Of a stretch of DNA of 64,000 nt, positions 63,030 to 64,000 are shown piece after piece (within the stretch, counting starts at the first letter, position 1; each line of letters begins with the position of its first letter). The position numbers and the translations under genes were made by a program. Under the pieces are notes generated by a model, which was given only the letters and a program-made list of their open reading frames with translations, was not told the DNA's origin and searched no databases. Origin of the DNA: Deltaproteobacteria bacterium (GTDB lineage Bacteria > UBA10199 > JACPAL01 > GCA-016699445); assembly GCA_016699445.1 (NCBI GenBank), contig CP064976.1, positions 1,736,001-1,800,000 of the forward strand. Direction: 5' to 3'.

Positions 63030-64000
63030 CGTGGATTCTGAAATTCAATTTTTGAAAAAATATCTTGAAAGTATTTCAACATCTTCTTCCAAGACTGCTT
63101 CTATAGATCATTATGAAATCTACTGGGAAGAAAGGCAGAAGCAATCTTTTCAATCTAAAGATTGTCAGATTGAACAAATAGAAGAGTCTTTAGAAAGAGG
63201 TTTGGCTCTGAGGCTTTTTAAGGGTCAAAGAAAAGCGTTTTCTTGTACAAGTGATCTTTCCGAAATGGGTTTGAAAAAAGCTGCTTCTTCGGCTCTCGAG
63301 TCTCTTGCTCTCTTGGGAGAAGAGACATCTTTTGATTTGCCAAAAAGTTCTTCCACTCAGAAATCATTTTTATCCCAAAATCCTTCTCGTGAAGAAAAAA
63401 TAGAAATGGCTTTATCTTTGGAAAGAGCTGCAAGAGCCTTTGATCATCGGGTTTCAAAAGTAAGAGATGTCCGGTTTGAAGAAGAAAAGAAGAAGATTCT
63501 TTTGATCAACTCATGTGGGGCGGAAAATTTTTTTGAAGATGTTATTTATGAAATGTCTTTGATGGTTGTCTCTCAAGGAAATTCAGGCAGTCAAGAGATG
63601 GCCTGGGAAAGTGATTTTAGTCATCATTTTTCAATGTTAAATGCTGAAAGTCTTGCTCGATCTGCTGCTGAGAAATCAGTGATGTTGTTGGGAGCTCAGA
63701 GTATTCCAACACAGAAAACGCCTGCAGTCTTGGATCCTATTGTGACATCGGCATTTTTAAATGTTCTGGCTCAATCTTTTTGTGCAGATCAGATTTATAA
63801 AGGGAGGTCTTATTTGAAGAATCGCTTGGGGCAGCAAGTATATGCTCCATCCATCAATTTGATAGAAGATCCTCTTAACGAAAAAAGTTATGATCGCTCA
63901 CCTTTTGATGCGGAAGGTGTTTCAAGTCAAAAAACAGTGTTGGTAGAAAAGGGATCTGTAAAAAATTTTATTACCGATCTTCAGATGGCTAAAACTTTAA
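63022..64000 (+). CDS. PmbA/TldE-like metalloprotease-family protein, 3' partial
   Basis: The frame opens with an ATG at 63022 and runs past the right edge. The order of the segments, SKDCQIEQIEESLERGLALRLFKG near the start, SFCADQIYKGRSYL and SPFDAEGVSSQKTVLVEKG, is that of TldD/PmbA (modulator of gyrase) proteins. TldD/TldE complexes process modified peptides and CcdA-type proteins. The zinc-site motif belongs to TldD; this member looks like the TldE/PmbA partner. No partner tldD is visible. Confidence 0.83.
   Translation, partial: MNNVDSEIQFLKKYLESISTSSSKTASIDHYEIYWEERQKQSFQSKDCQIEQIEESLERGLALRLFKGQRKAFSCTSDLSEMGLKKAASSALESLALLGEETSFDLPKSSSTQKSFLSQNPSREEKIEMALSLERAARAFDHRVSKVRDVRFEEEKKKILLINSCGAENFFEDVIYEMSLMVVSQGNSGSQEMAWESDFSHHFSMLNAESLARSAAEKSVMLLGAQSIPTQKTPAVLDPIVTSAFLNVLAQSFCADQIYKGRSYLKNRLGQQVYAPSINLIEDPLNEKSYDRSPFDAEGVSSQKTVLVEKGSVKNFITDLQMAKTL

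Overview
The window reads as a chromosomal contig from a moderately AT-rich Gram-negative bacterium of a deltaproteobacterial or myxobacterial-like lineage. This is inferred from the many lipobox lipoproteins, the Ser/Thr kinases with an FHA partner, a CsgG-type pore, the myxobacterial-style CDDGN...GDGC disulfide repeats and the tig-clpP-clpX-lon order. I cannot fix the taxon from sequence alone. Housekeeping genes are tightly packed with ATGA/GTGA overlaps. Between them lies a 25-30 kb block of secreted and surface proteins.

Layout: 1-2 kb holds a RES toxin-like gene (cut at the left edge) and a DUF1016/YhcG nuclease-like gene. 2-7.7 kb holds valS, nadC, an orphan ParA and hemW. 7.7-11.3 kb holds two paralogous Ser/Thr kinases with an unfamiliar shared N-terminal region. 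11.3-16.4 kb is a seven-gene minus-strand operon: three small secreted Asn/Gly/Ser-rich proteins, a CsgG-family protein, an FHA-TM-TPR protein, a TPR lipoprotein and a beta-repeat lipoprotein. This is a candidate uncharacterised CsgG-type export/fibre system, with phosphothreonine signalling from the neighbouring kinases. 17-40 kb is a surface-protein island. It has thrombospondin type 3, fibre-like, matrixin-like metalloprotease, transglutaminase-like and BNR-propeller proteins, repeatedly arranged as tail-to-tail convergent pairs. 40-49.6 kb holds grpE, an LppC-like lipoprotein, thiL, two CorC-like proteins, larB, a BNR protein inserted before a larC C-terminal domain, and an rlmD-like methylase. 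49.7-51 kb is an inserted AAA/DUF4143 ATPase flanked by direct repeats made of the methylase 3' end. 51-58 kb holds kdd, tig, clpP, clpX, lon and tRNA-Val. 58-58.4 kb is a rearranged tRNA-Asp locus. 58.4-61.3 kb is uppP plus a polar-head-group cluster (nucleotidyltransferase, HAD phosphatase, CDP-alcohol phosphotransferase). 61.4-64 kb is recN and a partial pmbA/tldE.

Two general observations matter. First, palindromic REP-like elements lie in frame inside coding genes (DUF1016, valS twice, hemW) and at the N-termini of two exported proteins. Second, ten genes, including tig and thiL, carry a single one-base frameshift, most of them in homopolymer runs. That pattern looks more like uncorrected sequencing error than decay, so those genes are annotated across the shift.
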